Shown: positions 53,716-62,430 of the stretch, piece by piece
Layout: each line of letters opens with the position of its first letter
Position numbering within the stretch: position 1 is the stretch's first letter
Source: Bacillota bacterium
GTDB taxonomy: Bacteria > Bacillota > UBA4882 > UBA8346
Assembly: GCA_023400055.1 (NCBI GenBank)
Contig: JAEXFN010000053.1
Span: 62,001-126,000 of the forward strand
Reading direction: 5' to 3'
DNA: 64,000 nucleotides
Made by a program: the position numbers and the translations under genes
The notes under the pieces: model-generated
The model's database searches: none
The model's input: only the letters and a program-made list of their open reading frames with translations
Told to the model about the DNA's origin: nothing

Positions 53716-53784
53716 GACTCGAAGATCATTCTCTGAGAGCTCATTGAGTGACTGAGAGAGCTTGTTGAGTGACTGAGAGAGCTT
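53716..53784. repeat. Array C: short 21-bp array related to array B
   Basis: GACTCG, GAGCTC, GAGCTT and GAGCTT occur at 53716, 53737, 53758 and 53779 with 21-bp spacing. The units (GAGCTCATTGAGTGACTGAGA) are nearly the reverse complement of the TCAGTC-CTCAACGAGCTC unit of array B, so this is the same family. On the minus strand the frame reads SKLSQSLNKLSQSLNELSE. That open frame runs about 99 codons (53557-53853) without a good start codon. Confidence 0.7.
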
Positions 53785-54017
53785 GCTATGGAATTTGCCT
53801 ACTCCCTTAAAAAGCGGAATAAGCCTACTCTGCCGGGAAATAGGTTGATTTTGTTACCGAATATTTTCACATCTCTGGACCGGGAGGCGGATGGTTAATC
53901 ATCAGAAGGATCTACGTTGCCATCGGCGAGAGTTTTATAAACAAATGAGCAGTCCGGTTTATCCGGAATCCGACGGCGGCGAAGCGCCGTTTTTATTTTG
54001 CGGCGGCCGGAGAAACT

Positions 54018-54119
54018 AGATGCAACGACATGAGTCCTTCCCGGATATGAGTTATGAAAGTGACGAACCCTTCACCATTTTTTTACAAATTATACGATTG
54101 AAATAATGTCGTTGCATAT
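54018..54119. repeat. 12-bp inverted repeat pair (small MITE-like or hairpin region)
   Basis: ATGCAACGACAT at 54020-54031 and ATGTCGTTGCAT at 54106-54117 are perfect inverted repeats; flanking TA(G/T) extends the match. The spacer is 74 bp and AT-rich at one end. No gene is seen between 53317 and 54436 apart from this, array C and a small terminator-like hairpin (ACGGCG/CGCCGT then TTTTATTTT, 53973-53998). Confidence 0.55.
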
Positions 54120-54436
54120 AGCGGCGGAACAGGGCGTTGGCGGGAAGCGGAGGGTGGTTCCCCGCTGGCGTTCAGCCAAAAAAAATAGTGCGGCTTTAAA
54201 GTTTATGGGTCATCGGAAAGGATCCTGCGCTTTTCATACCGAAATAGCATATAGGCCGTGAACGTCGCTATCCGTTTTGACGGAGCAAGGGATCGGCATT
54301 CACCATCCGAACCGCTATCCAAACCCAAAGCTTGAACCGTGAATGTCGAATGGCGGCGGCGCTGCAACGGCTCCCGGAGCGCGGGGCCGACCCCCTTGCA
54401 GCGCTGGCAAATCACTTTGAGAAGGGGAGCGTGCTG

Positions 54437-55291
54437 ATGAAAAAACACTTATGGCTCGCCGTGGTGCGAAAATATCTGCTGATTTTCGTGGGAGCGATTT
54501 TGGCTGCGGTAGGGCTGGAGATTTTTTTAATCCCGAATCGGATTATCGATGGCGGAGTGACCGGAATCTCCATTATGGCCAGTTTCTTGAGCAAATGGCC
54601 GTTGGGTATCTTTCTTTTCGTGCTGAACGTGCCGTTTCTGTTCGTGGGCTATAAGCAGATCGGCCGGACTTTCGCCCTATCGACGCTGTTTGCGGTGGCG
54701 TCGTTGGCGGTGTGGGTTTCCATCCTGCACCCGGTGCCGGGCCTGACCAAGGACGTCCTGTTGGCCGCGGTCTTCGGCGGCATCATCCTGGGCCTGGGGG
54801 TGGGGATCATCATCCGTTACGGCGGGTCGTTGGACGGCACGGAGATCATCGCGATCATCATGGACCGCCGGACCGGCTTTTCGATCGGCGAGATCATCAT
54901 GTTCTTCAACGTCTTCATTCTCAGCGCCGCCGGGCTGATCTTCGGCTGGGACAAGGCGATGTATTCGCTGATCGCCTATTTCGTGGCCTATAAAGTCATC
55001 GACGTGACCGCCCAAGGACTGAATGAATCGAAGGCCGCCTTCATCATCTCCGAGCAGGCGGAACAGATCGCCCCGGCGCTCATGGCCCGGCTGGGCCGCA
55101 GCGTGACCTTTCTGGAAGGCAAGGGCGGGTTCAGCGGTTCGCCCAAAACAGTCATTTATGCGGTCCTCACCCGCCTGGAGATCGCCAAGCTGAAACAGAT
55201 CGTCAGTTCCATCGATGAACAGGCGTTCGTAACTATCAGCGACGTTTATGAGATCCTGGAAGGCAAATTTCACAAAAAGGCGATCCATTGA
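54437..55291 (+). CDS. YitT family membrane protein (DUF161/DUF2179)
   Basis: About 284 residues. ATG 54437 with GAAGGGGAG upstream is preferred; an upstream extension of 35 residues is not supported. The membrane half (five or six helices) contains IPNRIIDGGVTGISIM, GTEIIAIIMDRRTGFSIGEIIMF and GLIFGWDKAMYSLIAYF. The cytoplasmic C-terminal DUF2179 domain starts near residue 210 (VTFLEGKGGFSG, IVSSIDEQAFVTISDVYEI). The family is widespread in Firmicutes with no established transport substrate. Confidence 0.9.
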   Translation: MKKHLWLAVVRKYLLIFVGAILAAVGLEIFLIPNRIIDGGVTGISIMASFLSKWPLGIFLFVLNVPFLFVGYKQIGRTFALSTLFAVASLAVWVSILHPVPGLTKDVLLAAVFGGIILGLGVGIIIRYGGSLDGTEIIAIIMDRRTGFSIGEIIMFFNVFILSAAGLIFGWDKAMYSLIAYFVAYKVIDVTAQGLNESKAAFIISEQAEQIAPALMARLGRSVTFLEGKGGFSGSPKTVIYAVLTRLEIAKLKQIVSSIDEQAFVTISDVYEILEGKFHKKAIH

Positions 55292-55459
55292 CGCCGGACG
55301 GCCGGCCGAAGCGGCGCTGGGCCGATCAATCCCAGCCGCTTTTCGAGCCCGTTATTCTGAGGCTATCGTTAAATGAGCGTTATCGGAACGCCTCCCGATT
55401 TCGATCGGGGATATTGCAACGTTTTTAAAACCATGGGGCGAAAGCCCCTGGATCGGAGA

Positions 55460-55555
55460 TCTGCTTGCCAATAGCTTTAAAATGATTTTATCCCTTGTTT
55501 TTCTGAACCGCTGCGAACAGTTTGACCTTCGGACGAAGGATATCATAGCGCGGTT
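55460..55555. repeat. Copy 2 of the dispersed intergenic repeat
   Basis: Shares TTTATCCCTTG, TTCTGA, GAAC, GACCTTCGGACG and TATCA-A-CG blocks with 40399-40505. It ends about 20 bp before the next gene, so it may contribute to its leader. Confidence 0.6.
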
Positions 55556-55577
55556 GAGTTATCGGATGTAAGGAGCG

Positions 55578-57791
55578 ATGCGGTTGAAGATGAATAAGCG
55601 GTTGTTATTGGGGATGGCGCTGTTGGGCCTGCTGCTGCTCTCCGCCGGGCCGGGGCGGGCCGCCGCCCCAGTGGCGCGGAAGGTGCTGATCGTGGATCTG
55701 CCCCGTCTGGACCTGATGGAGATCGGCCCGGAACTGCCGCACCTGTATCAATTAATCTCCGGCGGCGCGACTGGCCTCTTGAGCAACGCCCTGCCCAACC
55801 CGCTCACTCCCGACGAGGTATATCTGGCGTTTAATAGCGGCGCCCGGGTGAAGATTCCCAGCGACGCCTACCGAATGGCCGATGCCGCCGAGCTGGAGGC
55901 CGGTCGGCCGGCCGGGACGGTTTACCGGAGTTTCACCGGCTGGCCGGTGCGTGAGTCCAATATCGTTAACTTGGATATCCAACTGCTGTTGCAGCGGGAG
56001 GAGTTCGACGGCAACCTGGGCCGCTTCGGCAGGATCCTGCGCCAGCACCGCATTCGTACCGTGGCGCTGGGCAACGCCGACGCCGATCTGCCGCACCGCC
56101 CCGCCGCCGCCATGATCATGGACGAGACCGGCAAGGTCGGCCAGGGCGCCATCGGGGCCGCGACCTTGCTGGCCGACCCGGCGTTCCCCTATGGCGTCCG
56201 CAGCGACCCGGATAAGTTATTGGCGCTTTGGCGCGGCTATCACGCCCAACCCGGCTCCAGCCTGATCCTCTTGACCCTGGGCGATCTGGACCGGCTGCAG
56301 CGTTTCGCGGCCTATCTGAGCGAAGCGCGGCTCAGCCAATTGCGCCAAGCGGCGCTGCGAACCTACGACCGGCTGCTGGGCGCGATCCTGGCCGAGCTGG
56401 ACACCCGCAGCGAAATGGTGATGCTTTTCAGCACCGAGCCTCCGGAGCGTCAAGAAGTGGGGAATGACCGGCTGAGCCCGGTGGTCATCGCCGGGCCGGA
56501 CTTCACCGGCGGGATCCTCAATTCCAGCAGCACCCGCCGGCCCGGTCTGGTGGCCATCGAGGATCTGTCCGTGACGGTGCTGCGTTTCCTGGGAATCAGC
56601 GGCCGGGTGGGCTTCAGCGGCAAGCGGCTGGAGGCGGTCCCCGGCGACTGGCGGCAGCTCAGCGACAGGCGCGAACGGCTGGTGCACAATTATAGCGTCC
56701 GCTGGCCGTTATTGACCGGCTACGGTTACTTGTTGATCGGGATTTGCCTGGCGGGTTTGCTGACGCTCATTTTCAATCAGGGCAAGCAGTTGCCGTTTAT
56801 CAGCTGGCTGTTTCTTTTCTGCCTGACGATCCCGGGGGTCTTTCTGCTGGAAGCGCTCTGGGATCCGCTGGAGTGGAGCGAGATTATCGGCTGGACGGCC
56901 GCGTTGATGATCGCGATCTTCGGAGCGATCTTTATCTGGGCCCGCCGGGATCTCTGGCGGATCCTCTCCGGAATCTGCGCATTCACCCTGGTACTGATGG
57001 TACTCGACGGGTTGAGCAACGGCATTCTGGAACTCCGTTCCTTCCTGGGCTATTCGGCCATCGCCGGCGCCCGCTATTACGGGATCGGCAATGAATATAT
57101 GGGTTTCTTCCTGGGCGCTTACATCGCGGCGATCTCCGTCAATCTGGCGTATTTCAGCAAGTACCGCGCCAAAATCCTGTGGGGCATGGTCTTCATCATC
57201 ACCTTGCTGTTCGCCCACCCCAATTTCGGCTCCGATATCGGCGGCGGGGTCACGGCGCTGCTCGGCCTAGGGATAACGACCTATTTTTGGCTGGAAAAGC
57301 CGGTTAAATTGCGCGAGCTCGGCCTGTTGGGCCTGGGAATGCTGTTGGTCCTGCTGATCGTGGGAGTTTGGGATCTGACCCTGAATAAACGGTCGATGAC
57401 CCATTTCGGACAACTGTTGCTCTTCATCAAGCTGGACGGTTGGCGGGTTTTGGGGGATATCGTCGGCCGCAAACTGGCTCTGAATTACGCGCTGATCTGC
57501 GCTTCGCCGTGGTCGTTCGCCCTGTTGGCGCTGTTGGGGAGCGGACCGCTGCTGTATAAGTACCGGCCACCGGCCGTGGCCGCGTTGTTTCAAAAATATC
57601 CCGGACCGTTGAAAGGCTGGGTCGGACTGTCCTGGACGGCGCTGTTCGCCCTGATGTTCAATGATTCCGGGATTGTCAGCGCCGCCACGATGATGATCTT
57701 CGGCGTGGCGCTCTTGTTGCCGCTGGTCTGCTCGGAAATGGCCGGCCGCCGGACCCGGCAATCGGTGACGGAGGAGCGTACGATATCTTGA
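55578..57791 (+). CDS. Large membrane protein with extracytoplasmic alkaline-phosphatase-like domain, copy 1
   Basis: About 737 residues (AAGGAG is close to ATG 55578; TTG 55584 is an alternative). A signal peptide is followed by about 360 residues resembling the alkaline-phosphatase/sulfatase fold (VLIVDLPRLDLMEIG, LPHLYQLISGGATGLLSN, SPVVIAGPDF), then about nine hydrophobic segments to the C-terminus. Conserved membrane motifs are SAIAGARYYGIGNEYMGFFLG, FAHPNFGSDIGGG and FNDSGIVSAATMM. The second, paralogous gene overlaps by one base. I do not know a proven function; polymer modification at the envelope is a guess. Confidence 0.75.
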   Translation: MRLKMNKRLLLGMALLGLLLLSAGPGRAAAPVARKVLIVDLPRLDLMEIGPELPHLYQLISGGATGLLSNALPNPLTPDEVYLAFNSGARVKIPSDAYRMADAAELEAGRPAGTVYRSFTGWPVRESNIVNLDIQLLLQREEFDGNLGRFGRILRQHRIRTVALGNADADLPHRPAAAMIMDETGKVGQGAIGAATLLADPAFPYGVRSDPDKLLALWRGYHAQPGSSLILLTLGDLDRLQRFAAYLSEARLSQLRQAALRTYDRLLGAILAELDTRSEMVMLFSTEPPERQEVGNDRLSPVVIAGPDFTGGILNSSSTRRPGLVAIEDLSVTVLRFLGISGRVGFSGKRLEAVPGDWRQLSDRRERLVHNYSVRWPLLTGYGYLLIGICLAGLLTLIFNQGKQLPFISWLFLFCLTIPGVFLLEALWDPLEWSEIIGWTAALMIAIFGAIFIWARRDLWRILSGICAFTLVLMVLDGLSNGILELRSFLGYSAIAGARYYGIGNEYMGFFLGAYIAAISVNLAYFSKYRAKILWGMVFIITLLFAHPNFGSDIGGGVTALLGLGITTYFWLEKPVKLRELGLLGLGMLLVLLIVGVWDLTLNKRSMTHFGQLLLFIKLDGWRVLGDIVGRKLALNYALICASPWSFALLALLGSGPLLYKYRPPAVAALFQKYPGPLKGWVGLSWTALFALMFNDSGIVSAATMMIFGVALLLPLVCSEMAGRRTRQSVTEERTIS

Positions 57792-59941
57792 TGAACAGGA
57801 TGAAGCGGGCCGGCGGGTGGTTGCTCTTGGCGGCGGGTTTATGGTTGAGTCAGCCGGGGAACCTAATGGCCCAGGCGGCCGGCACGAAATCACGGCCGAT
57901 TGTCATTGTTACCGTCGATAAGCTGGAGAGCGGCGAGCTATTCGCCACCCGCTTGCCCGCCTTGGCCAAACTGGTGGCCAGCGGGGCCAGCGGCCTGATG
58001 AACAGCCGCAGCGATAATGGGTTATACGACTCGGCCAGCAGTTATTTGACGATTGGCGCCGGGATCCGCAGCACCTTTCCGTTTCCGCCCCGCCAGCCCC
58101 TGAACGGGGTCCGCTTGGGAAACGACGCGGCGGTGAGCGATTGGCGCGTTTGGAGCCTGGGCCCGGCGGGCCGCCTGTCCGGCACCGCGCTGGGACTGGC
58201 CGATATCGGCTGGGTGCGGCAACAAGCGTTCCTGGAAGATCAGGCTAACGCTCCGGGGCGGTTGGGAACGGCGCTGGCGCGGCATGGCTGGCGCACCAGC
58301 CTGTTTGGCAATCTGGACACGCCGCAGGCGGAACACCGGCCCGGCGGTCTGATCGTGATGGACCGGCAAGGCACGGTGGCTGCCGGAGCGGTCGCGGCCG
58401 ACGTCAATGAGGCGGACCCCGATTTTCCCTACGGCCAGCGTTTTAGCACCGCCAAGAGCCTGGCCTGGCTGCGGGCGAACCTCGCCCCGCGTCAGGTGAT
58501 GGTGTTGGAATTCGGCGATCTTTACCGGCTCGATGTTTACCGGGACGAAATGATGCCGGCCCAGTATGAAAAGCTAAGCAAAAAGGCCTGGCAGCGCTTG
58601 GACCGTTGGGTGGACCAACTGCTGCAAATGCAGGATGAAACGGGATTTTGCCTGATACTCGTGGGGCCGTCGGTCTCCAAGAAGGTGGTCCGGAAATCGT
58701 TCCTGGAACCGCTGGTGATCCGCGATCCTGATTTCGGCAGCGGCCTGTTGACCTCGGGCACCACTAAGTGGCCGGGCGTGGTGTCCAATCTGGATCTGGC
58801 GCCCACCGTTCTGCAACTGGCGGGGGTTACCGGCAGCTCCGGTTTTACCGGCCGGCCGATGGCGGTCCGGGCCGTGGCCCAGCCCGGCAAGACACTGGAA
58901 CGACTCAATGAGCGCTTGGTCGGGATCAACAGCAGCCAGCGGAATATCCTGGACTGGTACATGGGTTTGATCACCTTCGGCTGGTTGGTCGGCTGGCTCT
59001 GCCTCTGGCTGCGCCTGGAGAAGCTCGGCGCCTGGCTGCTCACCGGCTTGCTCGGCATACCGCTGGCGCTGATCGTTCTGCCGCTGACCCCGGTGAGCTG
59101 GTGGAATCTGGCCGGTTTCCTGGGCGTGACCTTGCTCCTGGGCGTGCTGGCGGTCCGGATCCGGCCGCTGGACCGGCGGGTGATGCTCATCGCCCTCTTC
59201 ACCTGGGGAATTCTCATCGGCGATCAATTAATCGGCTGGCATTTGATCCGTTTTTCGGCGCTGGGCTACAGCGCGGCGGCCGGATCCCGGTATTACGGCA
59301 TGGGCAATGAGTTCATGGGTCCGTTGATCGCGGCCGCGCTCTTGCTGGGGGATCTGCTCCGCCGCCACCTGAGACGGAATTGGCCGGCCTTAGCGGTGCT
59401 GGGGATCACCCTGTTCGTGCTCAGCTGGCCGCAGCTGGGCGCCAAATTCGGCGGGATCATCGCTGGCACGGTCGGTTTCTCCTTTTATCTGATCCGGCTG
59501 TACCGGCTGGACTGGCGGGATAAACGGTTGTGGGTGGTCGTGGCGAGCGGCTTTGCCGTCTTGGTCCTGGTGGGATTGTGGGATTTCATGCGCCATCCGG
59601 ACCAGCAGACTCACATCGGTCGTTTCGTCGGGCTGCTTTTCTCGAAACAATTTGTGGAAGTCGGCCTGATTATCGGCCGCAAGATCGAAATGGATCTCAA
59701 ATTGACCGTCTTCAGTCCCTGGATGCGGATCGTGCTGCTGGCGCTGGGAGTGGGCGTGCTTAACCGGCTGGTTATCCGCAAACCGCTGCTTCAGAGCGGG
59801 GACCGCATCGTTTGGCAGGCGGTAATGGCCAGCGGTTTGACGGCCTACCTGATGAACGACGCCGGCGTACTGGCCTTCGCTACTTGCCTGGCGTTTGGTT
59901 TCAGCTACTTATTGTTGCGGCGGATCGCCGCTCCGGAGTGA
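57791..59941 (+). CDS. Large membrane protein with extracytoplasmic alkaline-phosphatase-like domain, copy 2
   Basis: About 716 residues, paralogous over the whole length to the preceding protein. The N-terminal domain has IVIVTVDKLESGEL, LPALAKLVASGASGLMNSR and SYLTIGAGIRS; the membrane half has the same motifs as AAAGSRYYGMGNEFMG and LMNDAGVLAFAT. GGAGGAG lies 14 bases before ATG 57791; TTG 57788 is possible. The coupled TGATG start suggests equal expression of the two proteins, perhaps as a heterodimer. The catalytic Ser/Thr and metal ligands of true phosphatases are not obvious. Confidence 0.75.
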   Translation: MNRMKRAGGWLLLAAGLWLSQPGNLMAQAAGTKSRPIVIVTVDKLESGELFATRLPALAKLVASGASGLMNSRSDNGLYDSASSYLTIGAGIRSTFPFPPRQPLNGVRLGNDAAVSDWRVWSLGPAGRLSGTALGLADIGWVRQQAFLEDQANAPGRLGTALARHGWRTSLFGNLDTPQAEHRPGGLIVMDRQGTVAAGAVAADVNEADPDFPYGQRFSTAKSLAWLRANLAPRQVMVLEFGDLYRLDVYRDEMMPAQYEKLSKKAWQRLDRWVDQLLQMQDETGFCLILVGPSVSKKVVRKSFLEPLVIRDPDFGSGLLTSGTTKWPGVVSNLDLAPTVLQLAGVTGSSGFTGRPMAVRAVAQPGKTLERLNERLVGINSSQRNILDWYMGLITFGWLVGWLCLWLRLEKLGAWLLTGLLGIPLALIVLPLTPVSWWNLAGFLGVTLLLGVLAVRIRPLDRRVMLIALFTWGILIGDQLIGWHLIRFSALGYSAAAGSRYYGMGNEFMGPLIAAALLLGDLLRRHLRRNWPALAVLGITLFVLSWPQLGAKFGGIIAGTVGFSFYLIRLYRLDWRDKRLWVVVASGFAVLVLVGLWDFMRHPDQQTHIGRFVGLLFSKQFVEVGLIIGRKIEMDLKLTVFSPWMRIVLLALGVGVLNRLVIRKPLLQSGDRIVWQAVMASGLTAYLMNDAGVLAFATCLAFGFSYLLLRRIAAPE

Positions 59942-59966
59942 ACCGCCGGACTATCTGTTTTCACTG

Positions 59967-60006
59967 CAAAAGCCTCGCCGGGGATCGCCGACAAGGCTTT
60001 TTTATT
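59967..60006. terminator. Bidirectional terminator between the membrane pair and the PAS-GGDEF gene
   Basis: AAAAGCCT and AGGCTTTT flank an inner GC-rich part with a T-run TTTTTTATTTT on the plus strand and A-run on the other side. Confidence 0.78.
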
Positions 60007-60022
60007 TTGGTTTCGCCGGGGG

Positions 60023-61141
60023 TCAGAGGTCGGATTCGTCGGCGTAAACCCGGACACAATTTCGTCCGGCGCGTTTGGCTTGATACATGGCCTGATCGGC
60101 GCGGCGGAACAGCCGTTCCAGGTCGACGGCGGATTCCGGCGGCAAGCTGGCAACGCCGAAGCTGGCGGTAATTTCGAGCCGGATGGCCTGGGGCTCCCCG
60201 GGCGGAGTGACCGTGATAGAGAGACTGGCCACCGCGGCCCGCAACCGTTCGGCGCTGCGCAGCGCCGCGGCGCCGTCGGTCTCCGGCAGGCCGACGATGA
60301 ATTCTTCCCCGCCGTAGCGGCCGGCGAAATCGCCGGGACGGCAGTGGGCGCAGAGGCAGGCCGCGAAGGTTTTCAGGGCCAGATCGCCCGCCTGGTGTCC
60401 GTGGTTATCGTTGATCTGCTTGAAATAATCCAGATCGAGCAGGATGATGCTGAGGGCCCGGTGCTCCCGGCGCGCCCGGTCGATTTCGCTATCCAGGCGA
60501 TTCAGCAGGGCCCGCTGATTCAAGAGGCCGGTCAGGCAATCGGTGGAAGCCAGCCGTTCCGCCCGGGCCCGCGACGCGTCGGCCAGGGCCAGCGCCCGGG
60601 CGATAGCCATCTCCGTCGCCTTCCGGTCGCTGATGTCCTTGACGATGATCATCAAAAACCGGGGACGGCCGTCAGCCCCGGGAACCAGCGAATACGTGAC
60701 ATTGGTCCAGAAGAGGCTGCCGTCGCGGCGCCTAAATTTCTGTTCCAGCTGACCGTAACCGCGGCCGGGCTCGCAGTCCCGGCTATCCTTCCGGCCCGCC
60801 GCGACCAGTTCCCGGTAACGGTGTTCATGGATGATCGAGTCCGGTTCCGGCAGCAGCTCCGCCAAGGGACGGCCGCGCAGTTCCGGCGCGGAATAACCGC
60901 TCAGCCTGGAGAATGCCGGATTGCTGTCGACGATCCGCCATTGTTCGGTTTCGATCAGTACAATGCCCAGGCCGGCATGTTCGAAGACCGCCCGGAACCT
61001 GGCTTCGTTCTCGGGGTGCGAATCCGCCGCCCGAAGTCCGCTCGGCAACGGCGCATTCCCGTCGCTAGCGGTTTGGTCATGGATGGCGCCCGCAACCGCA
61101 GCGGACTCCGGGGTGATTGGGTTAAAAGACTCGCTATTCAT
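60023..61141 (-). CDS. PAS-GGDEF diguanylate cyclase
   Basis: A 372-residue soluble protein. A PAS domain (about 45-170; AVFEHAGLGIVLIETEQWRI, NPAFSRLSGYSAPELRGR) leads into a GGDEF domain with STDCLTGLLNQRALLNRL, LLDLDYFKQINDNHGH and the active-site GGEEF at 277-281. The product-inhibition site RxxD is present at 268-271 (RPGD), five residues before GGEEF. It should make c-di-GMP, with PAS control by a small ligand or redox state. No HD-GYP or EAL domain is attached. Confidence 0.93.
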   Translation of the reverse strand: MNSESFNPITPESAAVAGAIHDQTASDGNAPLPSGLRAADSHPENEARFRAVFEHAGLGIVLIETEQWRIVDSNPAFSRLSGYSAPELRGRPLAELLPEPDSIIHEHRYRELVAAGRKDSRDCEPGRGYGQLEQKFRRRDGSLFWTNVTYSLVPGADGRPRFLMIIVKDISDRKATEMAIARALALADASRARAERLASTDCLTGLLNQRALLNRLDSEIDRARREHRALSIILLDLDYFKQINDNHGHQAGDLALKTFAACLCAHCRPGDFAGRYGGEEFIVGLPETDGAAALRSAERLRAAVASLSITVTPPGEPQAIRLEITASFGVASLPPESAVDLERLFRRADQAMYQAKRAGRNCVRVYADESDL

Positions 61142-61390
61142 GTTTTCATCATCGGTTATGCCTAATCAGATTTTAATGGAGTTAACCATTATTTAAAGAA
61201 CTTTTGTCAAACAAAAATTTTCATATATTAGCGACTCGATCATGAATTCATCCCGTTAATTTCATCCGTCGTGACGCGATAAACTGCTACCGTAGTTTTT
61301 CCCGCTGGGGGTATGGCTCAACCCTTTAGCCGGGGAGCTCCGGCCGAAGTGGTGCGGCCGGGCTGATGTGCTACTGGTTCCGGTCGTCCG

Positions 61391-61439
61391 GCGAAATTTT
61401 TTTGCGCGACGCAGCAAAGCCCTTAGGAAAAAATTTCGC
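61391..61439. other. Long-stem hairpin upstream of the deacetylase gene
   Basis: GCGAAATTTTTT (61391-61402) pairs with AAAAAATTTCGC (61428-61439) to make a perfect 12-bp stem with a 25-base loop. The region 61142-61518 has no gene that I can support. The hairpin could be a terminator of something upstream, a regulatory leader structure or a dispersed element. Confidence 0.5.
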
Positions 61440-61518
61440 GGCAAGCCGCCATGAATGCTCCAGCGGGAAATATCGAGCAAGCCTCCGGCCATATATATTA
61501 AGGATGGGAGTGAGGCCG

Positions 61519-62388
61519 ATGTGGGTGATCATGCTGATTTGGAAACGAAACGCGCGCAGGATCTTGTTGTTGGGGTGGATCGTGTTGTTGATGGCGGCCA
61601 GCGGAACCGTGGTCCTGAACCGGCAGGCGGCAACGGGCGAGCTGGACCGCAGCGGCTATCTGAGCTTGATTATTGATGATTTCGGCAATCACGGCGATGG
61701 CACCGAGGCGATGTTGCAGCTGAATGTCCCGTTGGCCGCGGCGGTGATTCCATTCCTGCCGTACAGCCAGAGCGATGCGGAATTGGCGCACCGTTACGGC
61801 AAGGAGGTCATCCTGCACTTGCCGATGGAGGCCGTCCTGAACCGCCCCGATTGGCTGGGGCCGGGAGCGATCAGCGCCGCCTTGTCGACCAGTGAGATTC
61901 AGAACCGCCTGCACCAGGGCCTGGCCCAGTTGCACTGGGCGGTCGGCATCAACAATCACATGGGATCCCGGGCCATGCAAGATGAGCGGGTGGTCGCGGC
62001 GATCCTGGCCATCGTCCGGGAAAAGAATCTGATCTTTGTGGATAGCCGGACCACCATCCATAGCGTGGCGCCGGCGCTCAGCCGGGAGTTGGACCTCCCG
62101 TATCTCGGCCGCGACGTCTTTCTGGAACTGACCAAAAACAAGGCCGACATCTGCCGCCAGCTGCAACGCTTGGGCCAGCTCGCCTTGCGGCGCGGCTACG
62201 CCATCGGCATCGGCCATGTCGGACACGATGGCGGGAGCGTCACGGCGGAAGCGATCCGCGAGACCTATCCCGAGCTGCAGGCGCTGGGAGTCCGCTTCAT
62301 TCCCCTGACCCAGATGCGGGCGGTGGTGATGGAGTATAACGCCAGACACGGCCGGAACCAGGCCGGCAATTCATCCCCTCAGGGATGA
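61519..62388 (+). CDS. Divergent polysaccharide deacetylase family protein (YibQ-like)
   Basis: About 289 residues starting at ATG 61519 (GGGAGTGAGG upstream). An N-terminal anchor (ILLLGWIVLLMAASGTVVL) is followed by the DUF610-type fold: YLSLIIDDFGNHGDGTEAML, LAAAVIPFLPYSQSDAE, VILHLPMEAVLN, GINNHMGSRAMQD, LIFVDSRTT and GIGHVGHDGGSVTAEAI. Metal ligands Asp-Asp and His/His resemble carbohydrate esterase family 4. It is probably an exported envelope or polysaccharide enzyme. It is monocistronic. Confidence 0.85.
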   Translation: MWVIMLIWKRNARRILLLGWIVLLMAASGTVVLNRQAATGELDRSGYLSLIIDDFGNHGDGTEAMLQLNVPLAAAVIPFLPYSQSDAELAHRYGKEVILHLPMEAVLNRPDWLGPGAISAALSTSEIQNRLHQGLAQLHWAVGINNHMGSRAMQDERVVAAILAIVREKNLIFVDSRTTIHSVAPALSRELDLPYLGRDVFLELTKNKADICRQLQRLGQLALRRGYAIGIGHVGHDGGSVTAEAIRETYPELQALGVRFIPLTQMRAVVMEYNARHGRNQAGNSSPQG

Positions 62389-62430
62389 ACGGTTGTTGAG
62401 GGTAGTCCGGGTTGGTGGTTGGGGAAGCCG

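Noticed and set aside
53891..54022. 43-codon frame with GGGAGGCGG before ATG
   Set aside because: Spacing to the ATG is too short and it runs through a terminator-like hairpin; no features to support it.
61300..61445. Possible c-di-GMP-I riboswitch near the PAS-GGDEF gene
   Set aside because: GACGCAGCAAAGCCC resembles the GACGCAAAGCC motif, but the GGGCAAACC and tetraloop-receptor parts are absent.
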